Part shown: positions 53,706 through 62,538 of the stretch, piece after piece
How positions within the stretch are numbered: position 1 is the stretch's first letter
Layout: the number at the start of each line of letters is the position of its first letter
Source of the DNA: CAYJFG01 sp051881695
GTDB lineage: Bacteria > Bacillota > Clostridia > Oscillospirales > Acutalibacteraceae
Reading direction: 5' to 3'
Assembly (NCBI GenBank): GCA_051881695.1
Contig: JBJEQJ010000036.1
Location: 1 to 64,000, forward strand
DNA length: 64,000 nt
The notes under the pieces: model-generated
Database searches by the model: none
Seen by the model: the letters and a program-made list of their open reading frames with translations, nothing else
What the model was told of the DNA's origin: nothing
Translations under genes and position numbers: made by a program

Positions 53706-55307
53706 ATGACAAAGTACATATTTGTAACCGGCGGCGTTGTTTCAGGCTTAGGTAAGGGAATTACAGCGGCTTCTCTGGGAAGATTATTAAAAGCAAGAGG
53801 GTTAAAGGTTGCGGCTCAAAAGCTTGACCCGTATATTAATGTAGACCCGGGTACCATGAGCCCGTTTCAGCATGGTGAGGTTTACGTAACTGAGGACGGT
53901 GCGGAAACTGACCTTGATTTAGGTCACTATGAGCGTTTTATAGATGAAAACCTTAATAAATTTTCCAACCTTACAACAGGTAAGGTGTATTCAAACGTAC
54001 TGGAAAAAGAAAGACACGGCGATTATCTCGGAGAAACAGTCCAGGTAATTCCGCATATTACAAATGAGATAAAGGACTTTATCTACAATGTTGGAAAAAA
54101 GTCAAACGCAGACGTTGTAATAACTGAAATCGGCGGAACAGTCGGAGATATTGAAAGTCAGCCGTTTTTGGAGGCTATTCGTCAGGTGTCTTTGGAGGTA
54201 GGGCAGGATAATTGCATTTTTGTCCATGTAACCTTAGTTCCGTATATTAAAAGCTCAGGCGAGCATAAATCAAAGCCTACGCAGCACAGTGTTAAAGAGC
54301 TGCGCTCAATCGGCATTAATCCCGATATAATTGTACTGCGCTGTGACGAGCCTATTGACGAGGGCATATTTAAAAAGATTGCTCTTTTCTGCAATGTTAA
54401 GCCGGACTGTGTAATAGAAAATATTACGCTGCCTGTACTTTATCAGGCACCCTTAATGCTTGAAAAAAATAATTTCTGCGATATTGTGTGCAGAGAGCTT
54501 AATCTTGAAACAAAGCAAAGCGATATGACAGAATGGCTCGAAATGCTTGAGAGAATTGAATCGAGAAACAAAAGCGTCAGAATTGCGCTTGTCGGCAAAT
54601 ATGTTCAGCTTCATGACGCTTACCTGTCCGTTGCAGAGGCGCTGCACCACGCAGGCTACGAGAACGCGGCACACGTTGACATTAAATGGGTTGATGCAGA
54701 GCTTGTAACAGAATACACAGTTAAGGACCTTTTAGGCGACTGCAAGGGTATCTTAGTTCCCGGTGGTTTTGGCGACAGAGGCGTTGAGGGCAAAATTACA
54801 GCGGCAAAATTTGCAAGAGAAAATAACATTCCGTATCTGGGCATTTGCCTTGGTATGCAAACAGCTGTTATTGAATTCGGCAGAAATGTTCTTTCGCTTC
54901 AGGATGCAAATTCCGGTGAGTTTGCACCGGAGTCTGAAAATAAGGTTATAGACCTTATGCCGGATCAAAAAGGTGTTGTAACAAAGGGCGGTACAATGCG
55001 CCTTGGCGCTTATCCGTGTAAAATAAGAGAGAATTCAAGAATGGCGCAGGCTTACGGCAAAAAGGAGATTGCAGAACGCCACCGTCACCGCTTTGAGTTC
55101 AATAATACTTACAGAGATTTGTATGAAGAAAACGGTATGCTCGTTACGGGTACTTCGCCGAACGGACTGCTTGTTGAGGCTGTTGAAGTTCCTGAAAACA
55201 GATTCTATGTAGGCGTACAGTATCACCCGGAATTCAAGAGCAGACCTAACCATGCTCACCCGCTCTTCCGTGAATTTGTCAAGGCAGCAATAGAGGGACA
55301 GGAGTAA
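53706..55307 (+). CDS. pyrG: CTP synthase
   Basis: It aminates UTP to CTP with glutamine. The 533-residue protein has the N-terminal synthase domain (TGGVVSGLGKGITAASLGRLLK, DPYINVDPGTMSPFQHGEVYV) and a C-terminal glutamine amidotransferase with the nucleophile in GICLGMQ and YHPEF. AACGAAAGGA precedes the ATG. It lies between carB-dapF and dapL, grouping pyrimidine and lysine genes. Confidence 0.97.
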   Translation: MTKYIFVTGGVVSGLGKGITAASLGRLLKARGLKVAAQKLDPYINVDPGTMSPFQHGEVYVTEDGAETDLDLGHYERFIDENLNKFSNLTTGKVYSNVLEKERHGDYLGETVQVIPHITNEIKDFIYNVGKKSNADVVITEIGGTVGDIESQPFLEAIRQVSLEVGQDNCIFVHVTLVPYIKSSGEHKSKPTQHSVKELRSIGINPDIIVLRCDEPIDEGIFKKIALFCNVKPDCVIENITLPVLYQAPLMLEKNNFCDIVCRELNLETKQSDMTEWLEMLERIESRNKSVRIALVGKYVQLHDAYLSVAEALHHAGYENAAHVDIKWVDAELVTEYTVKDLLGDCKGILVPGGFGDRGVEGKITAAKFARENNIPYLGICLGMQTAVIEFGRNVLSLQDANSGEFAPESENKVIDLMPDQKGVVTKGGTMRLGAYPCKIRENSRMAQAYGKKEIAERHRHRFEFNNTYRDLYEENGMLVTGTSPNGLLVEAVEVPENRFYVGVQYHPEFKSRPNHAHPLFREFVKAAIEGQE

Positions 55308-55334
55308 AATAATATATTTTAAGGAGAGATTAGA

Positions 55335-56537
55335 ATGCCGCAGATTAATGAAAACTTTTTAAAGCTTGAAAAAAACTACCTTTTTATCAACATTGCAAAA
55401 AAGGTAAATGCTTATATTAAGGAAAACCCCGATGCAGATATTATCAGAATGGGTATAGGCGACGTTACGCTGCCGATTGCTCCGTGTGTTGTAGAGGCAG
55501 TTAAAAAGGGCGCTGAAGAAATGGGAGCAAAAGAAACCTTTAAGGGTTATGAGGACAGCGGAACAGGCTATGACTTTTTAAAGGAGGCTATTGCCGGTTA
55601 CTACAAAAGCTTCGGAGTTGATGTTGACAGGGACGAAATACGAGTAAACGACGGTGCAAAGTCTGACTGCGGAAATATTGTTGATATTTTCGGCAACGAT
55701 AATACAGTTATTATCACAGACCCTGCATATCCTGTTTATGTAGATACTAACGTAATGAGCGGCAGAAAGCTTATTTATGCCGACTGCACAAAAGAAAACG
55801 GCTTTTGCGCCCTGCCGGATGAAAATATCCATGCAGATTTAATTTATCTGTGTTCTCCGAACAACCCAACCGGTGCGGCTTTCACCAAGGAACAGCTTAA
55901 ACAGTGGATAGATTTTGCAATAAAGAATGAAGCAATTATCATTTATGACGCAGCTTACGAGGCGTTTATTACAGATGAGGAAATACCAAGAAGTATATTT
56001 GCCGTTGAGGGAGCAAGAAAATGCGCCATAGAGATGTGCTCGCTCTCTAAAACAGCAGGCTTTACAGGGATGAGATGCGGCTATACAGTAATACCAAATG
56101 AGCTTGAGGTAACTGCAAGCGACGGCACTAAGGTTAATATTTCTCAGCTTTGGGGCAGACGTCAGGGTTCAAAGTTTAACGGTGTTTCTTATCCTGTTCA
56201 GTGCGGTGCAGCAGCAGTATTCACTGAAGAGGGTCAAAAGCAGATAAAGGAAAATATTAAATATTATCAGGAAAACGCACGCATAATTTCAAGTGCTATG
56301 GACGAGCTGGGCATATTCTACACAGGCGGCAAAAATTCTCCGTACATCTGGCTTGAATGTCCAAACAATATGGGTTCGTGGGAGTTCTTCGATTATCTCC
56401 TTAAAGAAGCAAATGTTGTCGGTACTCCGGGCGAAGGCTTCGGCAAAAACGGCAAGGGCTTCTTCCGTCTTACCTCCTTTGGCGACAGAGACAGGACAAT
56501 AGAGGCAATGGAAAGAATTAAAAAATTGAAATTCTGA
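55335..56537 (+). CDS. dapL: LL-diaminopimelate aminotransferase
   Basis: It makes LL-diaminopimelate directly from tetrahydrodipicolinate and glutamate, bypassing succinylated or acetylated intermediates. The 400-residue class I aminotransferase has IRMGIGDVTLPI near the N-terminus, NNPTGAAFTKEQL, YDAAYEAF and the PLP lysine in SLSKTAGFTGMRCGY. AAGGAGAG precedes the ATG. Its product is the substrate of DapF, encoded 1.7 kb upstream, and LysA acts next. Confidence 0.95.
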   Translation: MPQINENFLKLEKNYLFINIAKKVNAYIKENPDADIIRMGIGDVTLPIAPCVVEAVKKGAEEMGAKETFKGYEDSGTGYDFLKEAIAGYYKSFGVDVDRDEIRVNDGAKSDCGNIVDIFGNDNTVIITDPAYPVYVDTNVMSGRKLIYADCTKENGFCALPDENIHADLIYLCSPNNPTGAAFTKEQLKQWIDFAIKNEAIIIYDAAYEAFITDEEIPRSIFAVEGARKCAIEMCSLSKTAGFTGMRCGYTVIPNELEVTASDGTKVNISQLWGRRQGSKFNGVSYPVQCGAAAVFTEEGQKQIKENIKYYQENARIISSAMDELGIFYTGGKNSPYIWLECPNNMGSWEFFDYLLKEANVVGTPGEGFGKNGKGFFRLTSFGDRDRTIEAMERIKKLKF

Positions 56538-56558
56538 ATTAATTTTATTTAAACTTTC

Positions 56559-56587
56559 GGGGCGTGCATTGTACGCCCCATACTTTT
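56559..56587 (+). terminator. Hairpin terminator after dapL
   Basis: GGGGCGT (56559-56565) pairs with ACGCCCC (56573-56579). The tail ATACTTTT has only a short T-run. Confidence 0.6.
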
Positions 56588-56604
56588 AAATCAAGGAAAG
56601 AGAG

Positions 56605-58503
56605 GTGAAGCCGGTTAAAATGGCTTTTTTACCTGTAAGCAAAAAAGAAATTGAAGCTCTCGGCTGGGGGTCTCCCGATTTTGTTTTTGTAACCGGGGAT
56701 GCATATGTAGATCACCCAAGCTTCGGTATCAGTATTCTATCAAGACTTCTTGAAGATAACGGCTATAAGGTTGCGGTGCTTCCTCAGCCAAATTTCAGAG
56801 ATAAGTCTGACTTTATGCGTTTTGGAAAGCCAAGACTCGGCTTTTTGGTTACCTCCGGCAATATAGACAGTATGGTGTCTAACTACACAGCTGCTAAACG
56901 CAAAAGAAGCGATGATGTCTACTCTCCCGGCGGAGTCGGCGGCAAAAGACCCGACAGAGCCGTTATAGTATATTCAAGAATAATTAAAGAGCTTTATCCC
57001 GATACGCCCGTTATCATCGGCGGTCTGGAGGCTTCCCTTCGCAGGTTTGCCCATTATGACTATTGGGATGATAAGGTTCGTCCGTCTATTCTGCTCGACA
57101 GCAAAGCAGATATATTAACATTTGGTATGGGTGAAAACCAAACGCTTGAAATTGCAAAAAGATTAAACGAGGGAAAGTGCCTTTCTGAGCTTTACGATAT
57201 CCGAGGCATTTGCTATGCTATAGATACCAAGGACTATACCCCGGTATCTGCGGCAGACTGCCCGTCGTATGAGCGTGTTTGCGAGAGTAAAAGGGATTAT
57301 GCAATTGCTTGTAAAAAGCAGATGGAGGAGCAGGACGCAGTCAGAGGTAAAACCGTTATTCAGCGTCACGGCAAAAAAATAGTTGTTCAGAATCCTCCTA
57401 TGCCGCCGCTTGACAGGAAAGAGCTTGATTATGTATACTCCTTGCCGTATGAAAGAATGTACCACCCAATGTATGAAAATGTCGGCGGAGTTCCCGGCAT
57501 AGAAGAAGTTGAATTTTCAATTACTCATAACAGGGGCTGCTTTGGCGCCTGCAATTTTTGCTCCATTGCATATCATCAGGGCAGAGCCATTACCTCAAGA
57601 AGCGAGCAGTCTGTAATAGACGAAGCCAAACGGCTTACGCAAAACCCCAGATTTAAGGGTTATATTCACGACGTTGGCGGTCCTACAGCAAATTTCCGCA
57701 ATCCGTCCTGTAGGGTGCAGGAAAAGGCTGGGCTTTGTAAAAATAAAAAATGCCTTGCACCAACCCCGTGTAAGCAATTACAGGTTGACCACAGAGAGTA
57801 TCTTCATCTTTTAAGAGAGCTGAGAAAGCTGCCGAAAGTTAAAAAGGTATTTATTCGTTCCGGAATACGCTTTGATTATATGATGGAGGACGAAAGTAAA
57901 GAATTTTTTGAGGAGCTTGTTAAATATCACGTAAGCGGCCAGCTAAAGGTAGCGCCTGAGCATTGCAGTGCTGCGGTGCTTGATAAAATGGGTAAACCGC
58001 ACATAGAAACCTACAAGCGTTTTTCTGATGAATTTTATAAAATAACAAAACAGCATAATAAAGAGCAGTATTTAGTACCGTATTTAATGTCCTCGCACCC
58101 GGGATCAACTCTGAAGGACGCAGTAGAGCTTGCACTTTTTCTTAAAAAGGAGCATATACGCCCCGAACAGGTGCAGGATTTTTACCCAACGCCGGGTACT
58201 GTTTCTACCTGTATGTTCTACACCGGCATAGACCCCTTAACAATGCAGGAGGTTTATGTTCCGAAATCGCCTAAGGAAAAGGCAATGCAAAGAGCGCTGC
58301 TTCAATGGTTTAATCCCAAAAATAAACAGCTGGTTATAGAAGCGCTTGTTGAAGCAGGCAGACGCGATTTAATCGGAACAGGCAAAAATTGTCTTGTTAC
58401 TCCTACTGCCGAATATAAAATGAAGCTTGAAAAAGCGTCTCAGAAATCAAAGGCTAAAAGAAAAGTAATCAGAAACAGAAAAACAGGTAAAAATAAAAGA
58501 TGA
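56605..58503 (+). CDS. YgiQ-family radical SAM protein
   Basis: A 632-residue radical SAM protein with an N-terminal B12-binding-like domain (1-~290: FVFVTGDAYVDHPSFG, GGLEASLRRFAHYDYWD), the cluster C312-x3-C316-x2-C319 (CFGACNFC), and a C-terminal Lys/Arg-rich tail ending KTGKNKR. The reaction of YgiQ proteins is unknown. The start is uncertain: GTG 56605 has AAGGAA 5 nt upstream, while ATG 56620 has GAGGTG 12 nt upstream. It overlaps the next gene by 4 bp. Confidence 0.9.
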   Translation: MKPVKMAFLPVSKKEIEALGWGSPDFVFVTGDAYVDHPSFGISILSRLLEDNGYKVAVLPQPNFRDKSDFMRFGKPRLGFLVTSGNIDSMVSNYTAAKRKRSDDVYSPGGVGGKRPDRAVIVYSRIIKELYPDTPVIIGGLEASLRRFAHYDYWDDKVRPSILLDSKADILTFGMGENQTLEIAKRLNEGKCLSELYDIRGICYAIDTKDYTPVSAADCPSYERVCESKRDYAIACKKQMEEQDAVRGKTVIQRHGKKIVVQNPPMPPLDRKELDYVYSLPYERMYHPMYENVGGVPGIEEVEFSITHNRGCFGACNFCSIAYHQGRAITSRSEQSVIDEAKRLTQNPRFKGYIHDVGGPTANFRNPSCRVQEKAGLCKNKKCLAPTPCKQLQVDHREYLHLLRELRKLPKVKKVFIRSGIRFDYMMEDESKEFFEELVKYHVSGQLKVAPEHCSAAVLDKMGKPHIETYKRFSDEFYKITKQHNKEQYLVPYLMSSHPGSTLKDAVELALFLKKEHIRPEQVQDFYPTPGTVSTCMFYTGIDPLTMQEVYVPKSPKEKAMQRALLQWFNPKNKQLVIEALVEAGRRDLIGTGKNCLVTPTAEYKMKLEKASQKSKAKRKVIRNRKTGKNKR

Positions 58504-59417
58504 ATAAGATAAAACGGAAATTACCTCTTATTGCGGTATCAATACTGCTTATCATTGGTGTTGCACTAAGCATTTCGGAAGCACTCGGAATACCTGTTTT
58601 TGGCAATTTGAACGGAATTTTTACCGTACAGTATAAAAATTCCTGCAAGCAGGGACTGTATGTTCATTTTATTGATGTCGGCTGTGCAGACAGCGTACTT
58701 ATTACCGAAAATAATAATAACATTCTTATTGACTGCGGCAATGCTTCTCTGCGTTCCCGTTCTCTGGAGTATCTTAAGGATAACAATATAAAAAGCCTTG
58801 ACTTGCTCATTCTTTCTCATACCGATAAGGACCACATCGGCTCTGCACAGGATATTATTGATAAGATAAATGTAAATAAAATAATATACCCGATAAAAGC
58901 AGAAAATGAAAGCGAGGACGACAGTGTTTTAACTTCGCTGATTTCGAGAGCAGAGTCTTTAAATATACCGTACAGTGAGCTTACAGCGCCGCAGCATTTA
59001 AAGGTCGGGGATTTAACGCTTCATATTTTATCACCGCTAAAGCAGTATAAAGCATCAAATGATACATCTCTTGTGATACGGATGGAATACAAAAACACAT
59101 CGTTCCTTTTTACCGGAGATGCTCAAAAGGCTGAATACGATATACTCGAAAGCGGAGCTGATATAAAAAGTGATGTACTGAAGGTTGCCCACCACGGAAG
59201 CAAAACATCAACAGGCGACGGCTTTTTAAAGGCGGTATCACCGGAATATGCCGTAATAAGCGTCGGTAATAACATTTACGGCTTGCCATCTTATGAAATT
59301 ATTGATAAAATAGAGCAGACGGGAGCAAAAGTGCTAAGAACCGATAAAAGCGGAAGCATTGTATTTTATTCCGACGGTGAAAAGCTCACTGTTTTCAAAG
59401 AAGAAAAGGAGAATTAA
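58500..59417 (+). CDS. ComEC-like extracytoplasmic MBL-fold hydrolase
   Basis: A 305-residue protein with an N-terminal signal anchor (about 9-29) and a metallo-beta-lactamase domain like the C-terminal domain of the DNA-uptake protein ComEC. The metal motif is SHTDKDH (H107, D109, D111, H112), with LFTGDA and KVAHHGSKTST downstream. It lacks ComEC's transmembrane channel, so it is not itself a DNA translocase. Relatives include secreted nucleases or phosphodiesterases. It starts as ATGA on the YgiQ stop and precedes a DUF3006-like gene by 1 bp. Confidence 0.85.
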   Translation: MNKIKRKLPLIAVSILLIIGVALSISEALGIPVFGNLNGIFTVQYKNSCKQGLYVHFIDVGCADSVLITENNNNILIDCGNASLRSRSLEYLKDNNIKSLDLLILSHTDKDHIGSAQDIIDKINVNKIIYPIKAENESEDDSVLTSLISRAESLNIPYSELTAPQHLKVGDLTLHILSPLKQYKASNDTSLVIRMEYKNTSFLFTGDAQKAEYDILESGADIKSDVLKVAHHGSKTSTGDGFLKAVSPEYAVISVGNNIYGLPSYEIIDKIEQTGAKVLRTDKSGSIVFYSDGEKLTVFKEEKEN

Positions 59418-59418
59418 T

Positions 59419-59580
59419 ATGCAATCAATTAAGGTTGACAGAACTGATTTACAGTATGCAATAGGAACAGATAAGGAAAAGAAGTATTTTGCCATAGAGC
59501 TTTCGGAGCTTCCAAAGCCTGTAAAAAAGGGCGATATTATCTTAATTGACGATAACGGCAAAATAACCGTTAAGTCTTAA
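59419..59580 (+). CDS. Small DUF3006-like protein
   Basis: A 53-residue protein starting at ATG 59419, with AAAGGAG overlapping the end of the preceding gene. The sequence, SIKVDRTDLQYAIG followed by ELSELPKPVKKGDIILIDDNGKITVK, fits the short DUF3006 pattern (VDRIE..A..E, LP..VKEGDVL). DUF3006 genes often sit next to ComEC-like MBL genes, as here. No function is known; it may be a regulatory or scaffold partner. Confidence 0.7.
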   Translation: MQSIKVDRTDLQYAIGTDKEKKYFAIELSELPKPVKKGDIILIDDNGKITVKS

Positions 59581-59596
59581 AGATAGCATCAACTAC

Positions 59597-59625
59597 TTGA
59601 CAAATTTTTACTTGTCTAATATACT
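59597..59625 (+). promoter_or_regulatory. Promoter of tyrS
   Basis: A perfect TTGACA (59597-59602), a 17-bp spacer and TATACT (59620-59625). The transcript would begin near 59632 with a leader of about 125 nt. Confidence 0.75.
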
Positions 59626-59654
59626 AATAATTAACGGCAAAGAAAAGAAGAAGT

Positions 59655-59709
59655 ACGGTAATGTCAGCGGCGTATTATTCCGTCCTCTGTTTTCAGGGGA
59701 CGTTTTTTT
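59655..59709 (+). promoter_or_regulatory. Putative attenuator in the tyrS leader
   Basis: A terminator hairpin CGTCCTCTG (59681-59689)/CAGGGGACG (59694-59702) with TTTTTTT (59703-59709). An upstream ACGGTAAT (59655-59662) can pair imperfectly with ATTATTCCGT (59674-59683), which takes the terminator's left arm. A short frame from ATG 59661 has tandem TAT-TAT Tyr codons (59673-59678) just before the hairpin. It lacks T-box conserved elements. Confidence 0.5.
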
Positions 59710-59755
59710 ATAAAATTTTCCCCGTTTTTAAATATATGGTTTTGGAGGAATTAAA

Positions 59756-61027
59756 ATGGGAGTTTATGACGAACTAAAAGCAAGGGGTATAATAGCCCAG
59801 ACAACTAACGAGGAGCAGGTAAAGGACTTGCTTAATAACGGCAAAACAGCATTTTATATCGGCTTTGACCCAACAGCCGACAGCCTGCACGTCGGTCACT
59901 TTGTGCAAATTATGGTAATGGCGCATATGCAAAAAGCAGGGCATACGCCCATTGCGCTTTTCGGCGGCGGAACAGGTATGATAGGCGACCCAAGCGGTAA
60001 GAGCGATATGCGTAAAATGCTTACAAGGGAAGAAATTGACCATAACATTGAGTGCTTTAAAAAGCAGATGTCACGCCTTATAGATTTTTCTGACGGTAAG
60101 GCGATAATGGTAAATAACGCCGACTGGCTTCTTGATTTAAACTATATCGAATTTATAAGGGAAATCGGCGTTCATTTTACAGTAAATAAAATGCTTGCGG
60201 CAGAGTGCTACAAGCAAAGACTGGAGCGCGGCGGCCTTACGTTTTTCGAGCTTAACTATATGCTTATGCAAAGCTACGATTTTTACATTTTGAATCAAAG
60301 ATACGGCTGCCAGCTTGAGCTTGGCGGCGATGACCAGTGGAGTAATATTATTGGCGGCGTTGAGCTTATAAGAAGAGCGGCCGCTAAAAAAGCCGAGGAA
60401 ACAGGGGAGGAAATTCCCAAAACTGCTGAATCCTTTGGTATGACATTTACTCTTCTTACAAACAGCGAGGGTAAGAAGATGGGCAAAACTGAAAACGGTG
60501 CAGTTTGGCTTGACCCCGAAAAAACCAGTCCCTACGAGTTTTACCAGTACTGGAGAAACGTGGCAGACGCCGATGTTATTCGCTGCCTGAATCTGCTAAC
60601 ATTTTTGTCTGTTGAGGAAATTGCAGAGCTTGCAAAGCTTGAGGGCAGTGAAATTAATAAGGCGAAAGAGATTTTAGCATACGAGGTTACAAAGCTTATT
60701 CATGGCGAGGAAGAGGCAAATAAAGCACAAACAGCGGCAAAGGCTCTTTTCGGTGCAGGTAAAAGCTCAGACGATATGCCCACCACAGTCCTTTCAGACA
60801 GCGACTTTACAGACGGTTCAATTTCCTTACTTGATGTTTTAACAAAAACAAAGCTCTGTCCTTCTAAAAGCGAGGCACGCAGGCTTGTAACACAGGGCGG
60901 AGTATCGGTTGATGATAAAAAAATAACAGTACCTAACGCAGTTGTTTCAAAGGAGCAAATTGCCGAAAAAGGTTATGTAGTAGTTAAAAAGGGCAAAAAG
61001 GCGTTCCACAAAATCAGCTTAGACTAA
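59756..61027 (+). CDS. tyrS: Tyrosyl-tRNA synthetase
   Basis: A class I synthetase that charges tRNA-Tyr. It is 423 residues. The HIGH-type motif is H45-V-G-H48 (SLHVGHF) and the KMSKS-type loop is KKMGKT (about 238-243). The C-terminal S4 domain (about 355-420: SKSEARRLVTQGGVSVDDKKI) binds tRNA. GGAGGAAT precedes the ATG. It has its own promoter and attenuator-like leader. Confidence 0.96.
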   Translation: MGVYDELKARGIIAQTTNEEQVKDLLNNGKTAFYIGFDPTADSLHVGHFVQIMVMAHMQKAGHTPIALFGGGTGMIGDPSGKSDMRKMLTREEIDHNIECFKKQMSRLIDFSDGKAIMVNNADWLLDLNYIEFIREIGVHFTVNKMLAAECYKQRLERGGLTFFELNYMLMQSYDFYILNQRYGCQLELGGDDQWSNIIGGVELIRRAAAKKAEETGEEIPKTAESFGMTFTLLTNSEGKKMGKTENGAVWLDPEKTSPYEFYQYWRNVADADVIRCLNLLTFLSVEEIAELAKLEGSEINKAKEILAYEVTKLIHGEEEANKAQTAAKALFGAGKSSDDMPTTVLSDSDFTDGSISLLDVLTKTKLCPSKSEARRLVTQGGVSVDDKKITVPNAVVSKEQIAEKGYVVVKKGKKAFHKISLD

Positions 61028-61077
61028 TTTGTTTTTTCTTTCGGACCTTTCAAAATTACGGAAAGGAATGTTAAATT

Positions 61078-62043
61078 ATGAAATTTAATTTTAAGGGAAT
61101 AAAAAACCTTGAAACTAAGGATGTTTGCACAGCGGTTGCGTTTATTATTTACATTTCTGCTTTCTTATTTATCCTGCTGTTTGGTATGAGTATAGGTAAT
61201 AAGGTTGTAGCAAGAGAAAACGCAGATGTAGAAATAAACAGAACTCTGCCAAACGCTCAGCAAGACTATAAAACCGAAGCTGTGGACAACGAGAAAATTT
61301 ACAATGGCGAGCTTATGCTTGTAAACGGAAACTACGAATGTGAGGTTGACGGAGCGGACCTTGTGAATATAATGGAAAATAAGCTTGACGTTTACAAGGT
61401 TACAGACTATTATTCACAGATAAATGGCAAGGCTATGACTGCGCTAAACAGTATGCTTTCGGACTTTTACAAAACAACCGGAAAAGCAGATGTTTTTGTT
61501 ACCTGCGGCTACAGAAGCAAGGAAACTCAGCAGGAGATTTATGATAATTCCGTTGCCAATAACGGACAGGAGTATGCAGACAGCTATGTAAACAAGCCGG
61601 GTTTTTCAGAGCATCAAACAGGCTATGCGTTTGACCTGTCACTGCTTACAGATGACGGTATAATAGAGGATTTCACAGGCGAGGGCGATTATGCTTGGAT
61701 TGAAGAAAACTGCGCTAAGTACGGTTTTATTCTGCGCTATCCAACAGACAAAAAAAGCCGTACCGGCATTGAAAACGAGCCTTGGCATTTTAGATATGTT
61801 GGAAAAGTACACGCTGCATATATAATGCAGAATAATCTTTGCCTTGAGGAATATATAGATACGGTTCACGAGCACCGTGTAAATAATCCTCTTATTATTA
61901 AGGATATGGATTTAAATAATTACGCCGTATATTTCGTTCCTGCCGGCACAAACGACAAATCAGACATCCCGGTACCAAAGGACAAGCAGTATGAATTTTC
62001 CGGAAATAATGTAGACGGTTTTATCGTAACGTATAAGCTGTAA
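61078..62043 (+). CDS. D-alanyl-D-alanine carboxypeptidase, VanY/M15B type
   Basis: A 321-residue envelope-anchored zinc peptidase that trims D-Ala from peptidoglycan stems. It has one N-terminal transmembrane helix (about 18-40) and an extracytoplasmic M15 domain with the metal motif S177-E-H179-x6-D186 (SEHQTGYAFDL) and EPWHFRYVG. It is not part of a vancomycin-resistance cluster; no vanA-type ligase or vanRS is near. A CCTTTC/GAAAGG repeat just upstream includes its ribosome-binding site. It converges with ireB. Confidence 0.87.
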   Translation: MKFNFKGIKNLETKDVCTAVAFIIYISAFLFILLFGMSIGNKVVARENADVEINRTLPNAQQDYKTEAVDNEKIYNGELMLVNGNYECEVDGADLVNIMENKLDVYKVTDYYSQINGKAMTALNSMLSDFYKTTGKADVFVTCGYRSKETQQEIYDNSVANNGQEYADSYVNKPGFSEHQTGYAFDLSLLTDDGIIEDFTGEGDYAWIEENCAKYGFILRYPTDKKSRTGIENEPWHFRYVGKVHAAYIMQNNLCLEEYIDTVHEHRVNNPLIIKDMDLNNYAVYFVPAGTNDKSDIPVPKDKQYEFSGNNVDGFIVTYKL

Positions 62044-62114
62044 TCTTTTTAGCACTTGTTCAATTTCAGATAGTGCTGCAAACTGGTATTCAGTACATTA
62101 TCTGATTATATTGC

Positions 62115-62160
62115 AAAAAAATCCCGTACTTTCATTTTTATAGAAAGTACGGGATTTTAG
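62115..62160. terminator. Bidirectional terminator between vanY-like gene and ireB
   Basis: AAAATCCCGTACTTTC (62118-62133) pairs perfectly with GAAAGTACGGGATTTT (62143-62158), a 16-bp stem. T-tracts on both strands serve the convergent genes. Confidence 0.9.
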
Positions 62161-62168
62161 CGTTCTTT

Positions 62169-62414
62169 TTACTTATTCAAAAAGCTTTTAACAAGCGTTT
62201 CCAGCAAATCATCTCTGTCAAATTTGCTTATGATATTTCTTGCATTATTATGCGTTGTAATATAAGTAGGATCCTCAGACAGAATATATCCGACAATCTG
62301 GTTTATAGGATTATACCCCTTTTCTTTAAGCGAATCATACACAATAGTAAGAGCCGTCTTAATTTGGTCGTCCTTGTCATTACCTAAGGAAAATATCATA
62401 GTTTTGTCAAACAT
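62169..62414 (-). CDS. ireB: IreB family regulatory phosphoprotein (UPF0297)
   Basis: An 81-residue protein, MFDKTMIFSLGNDKDDQIKT with a Thr-rich start, then NPINQIVGYILSEDPTYITTHNNARN. IreB in Enterococcus is phosphorylated by the PASTA kinase IreK and modulates cell-envelope stress and cephalosporin tolerance. It is usually beside ruvX (yqgF); here it is alone, with its own promoter on the - strand and GGAGGTGG before the ATG. Confidence 0.93.
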   Translation of the reverse strand: MFDKTMIFSLGNDKDDQIKTALTIVYDSLKEKGYNPINQIVGYILSEDPTYITTHNNARNIISKFDRDDLLETLVKSFLNK

Positions 62415-62462
62415 ATTTCCACCTCCGGATTATCATTTTTGACGTATTGTTTTATGCTGTAT

Positions 62463-62491
62463 ATTATACTATATTGCCTTTAGAACTTCAA
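62463..62491 (-). promoter_or_regulatory. Promoter of ireB
   Basis: Read on the - strand: TTGAAG (62491-62486), a 17-bp spacer and a perfect TATAAT (62468-62463). Confidence 0.6.
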
Positions 62492-62538
62492 TAGTATAAA
62501 TGTGAATATAATTAAAATTATTTTACGAAATTATTTTA

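Noticed and set aside
59626..59755. T-box riboswitch ahead of tyrS
   Set aside because: The terminator looks T-box-like, but the leader from the promoter is only about 125 nt and the conserved 14-nt T-box sequence and stem I are absent.
61078..62043. Vancomycin-resistance gene vanY
   Set aside because: Only the carboxypeptidase is present. No ligase, dehydrogenase or two-component system is near, so it is a housekeeping M15 peptidase.
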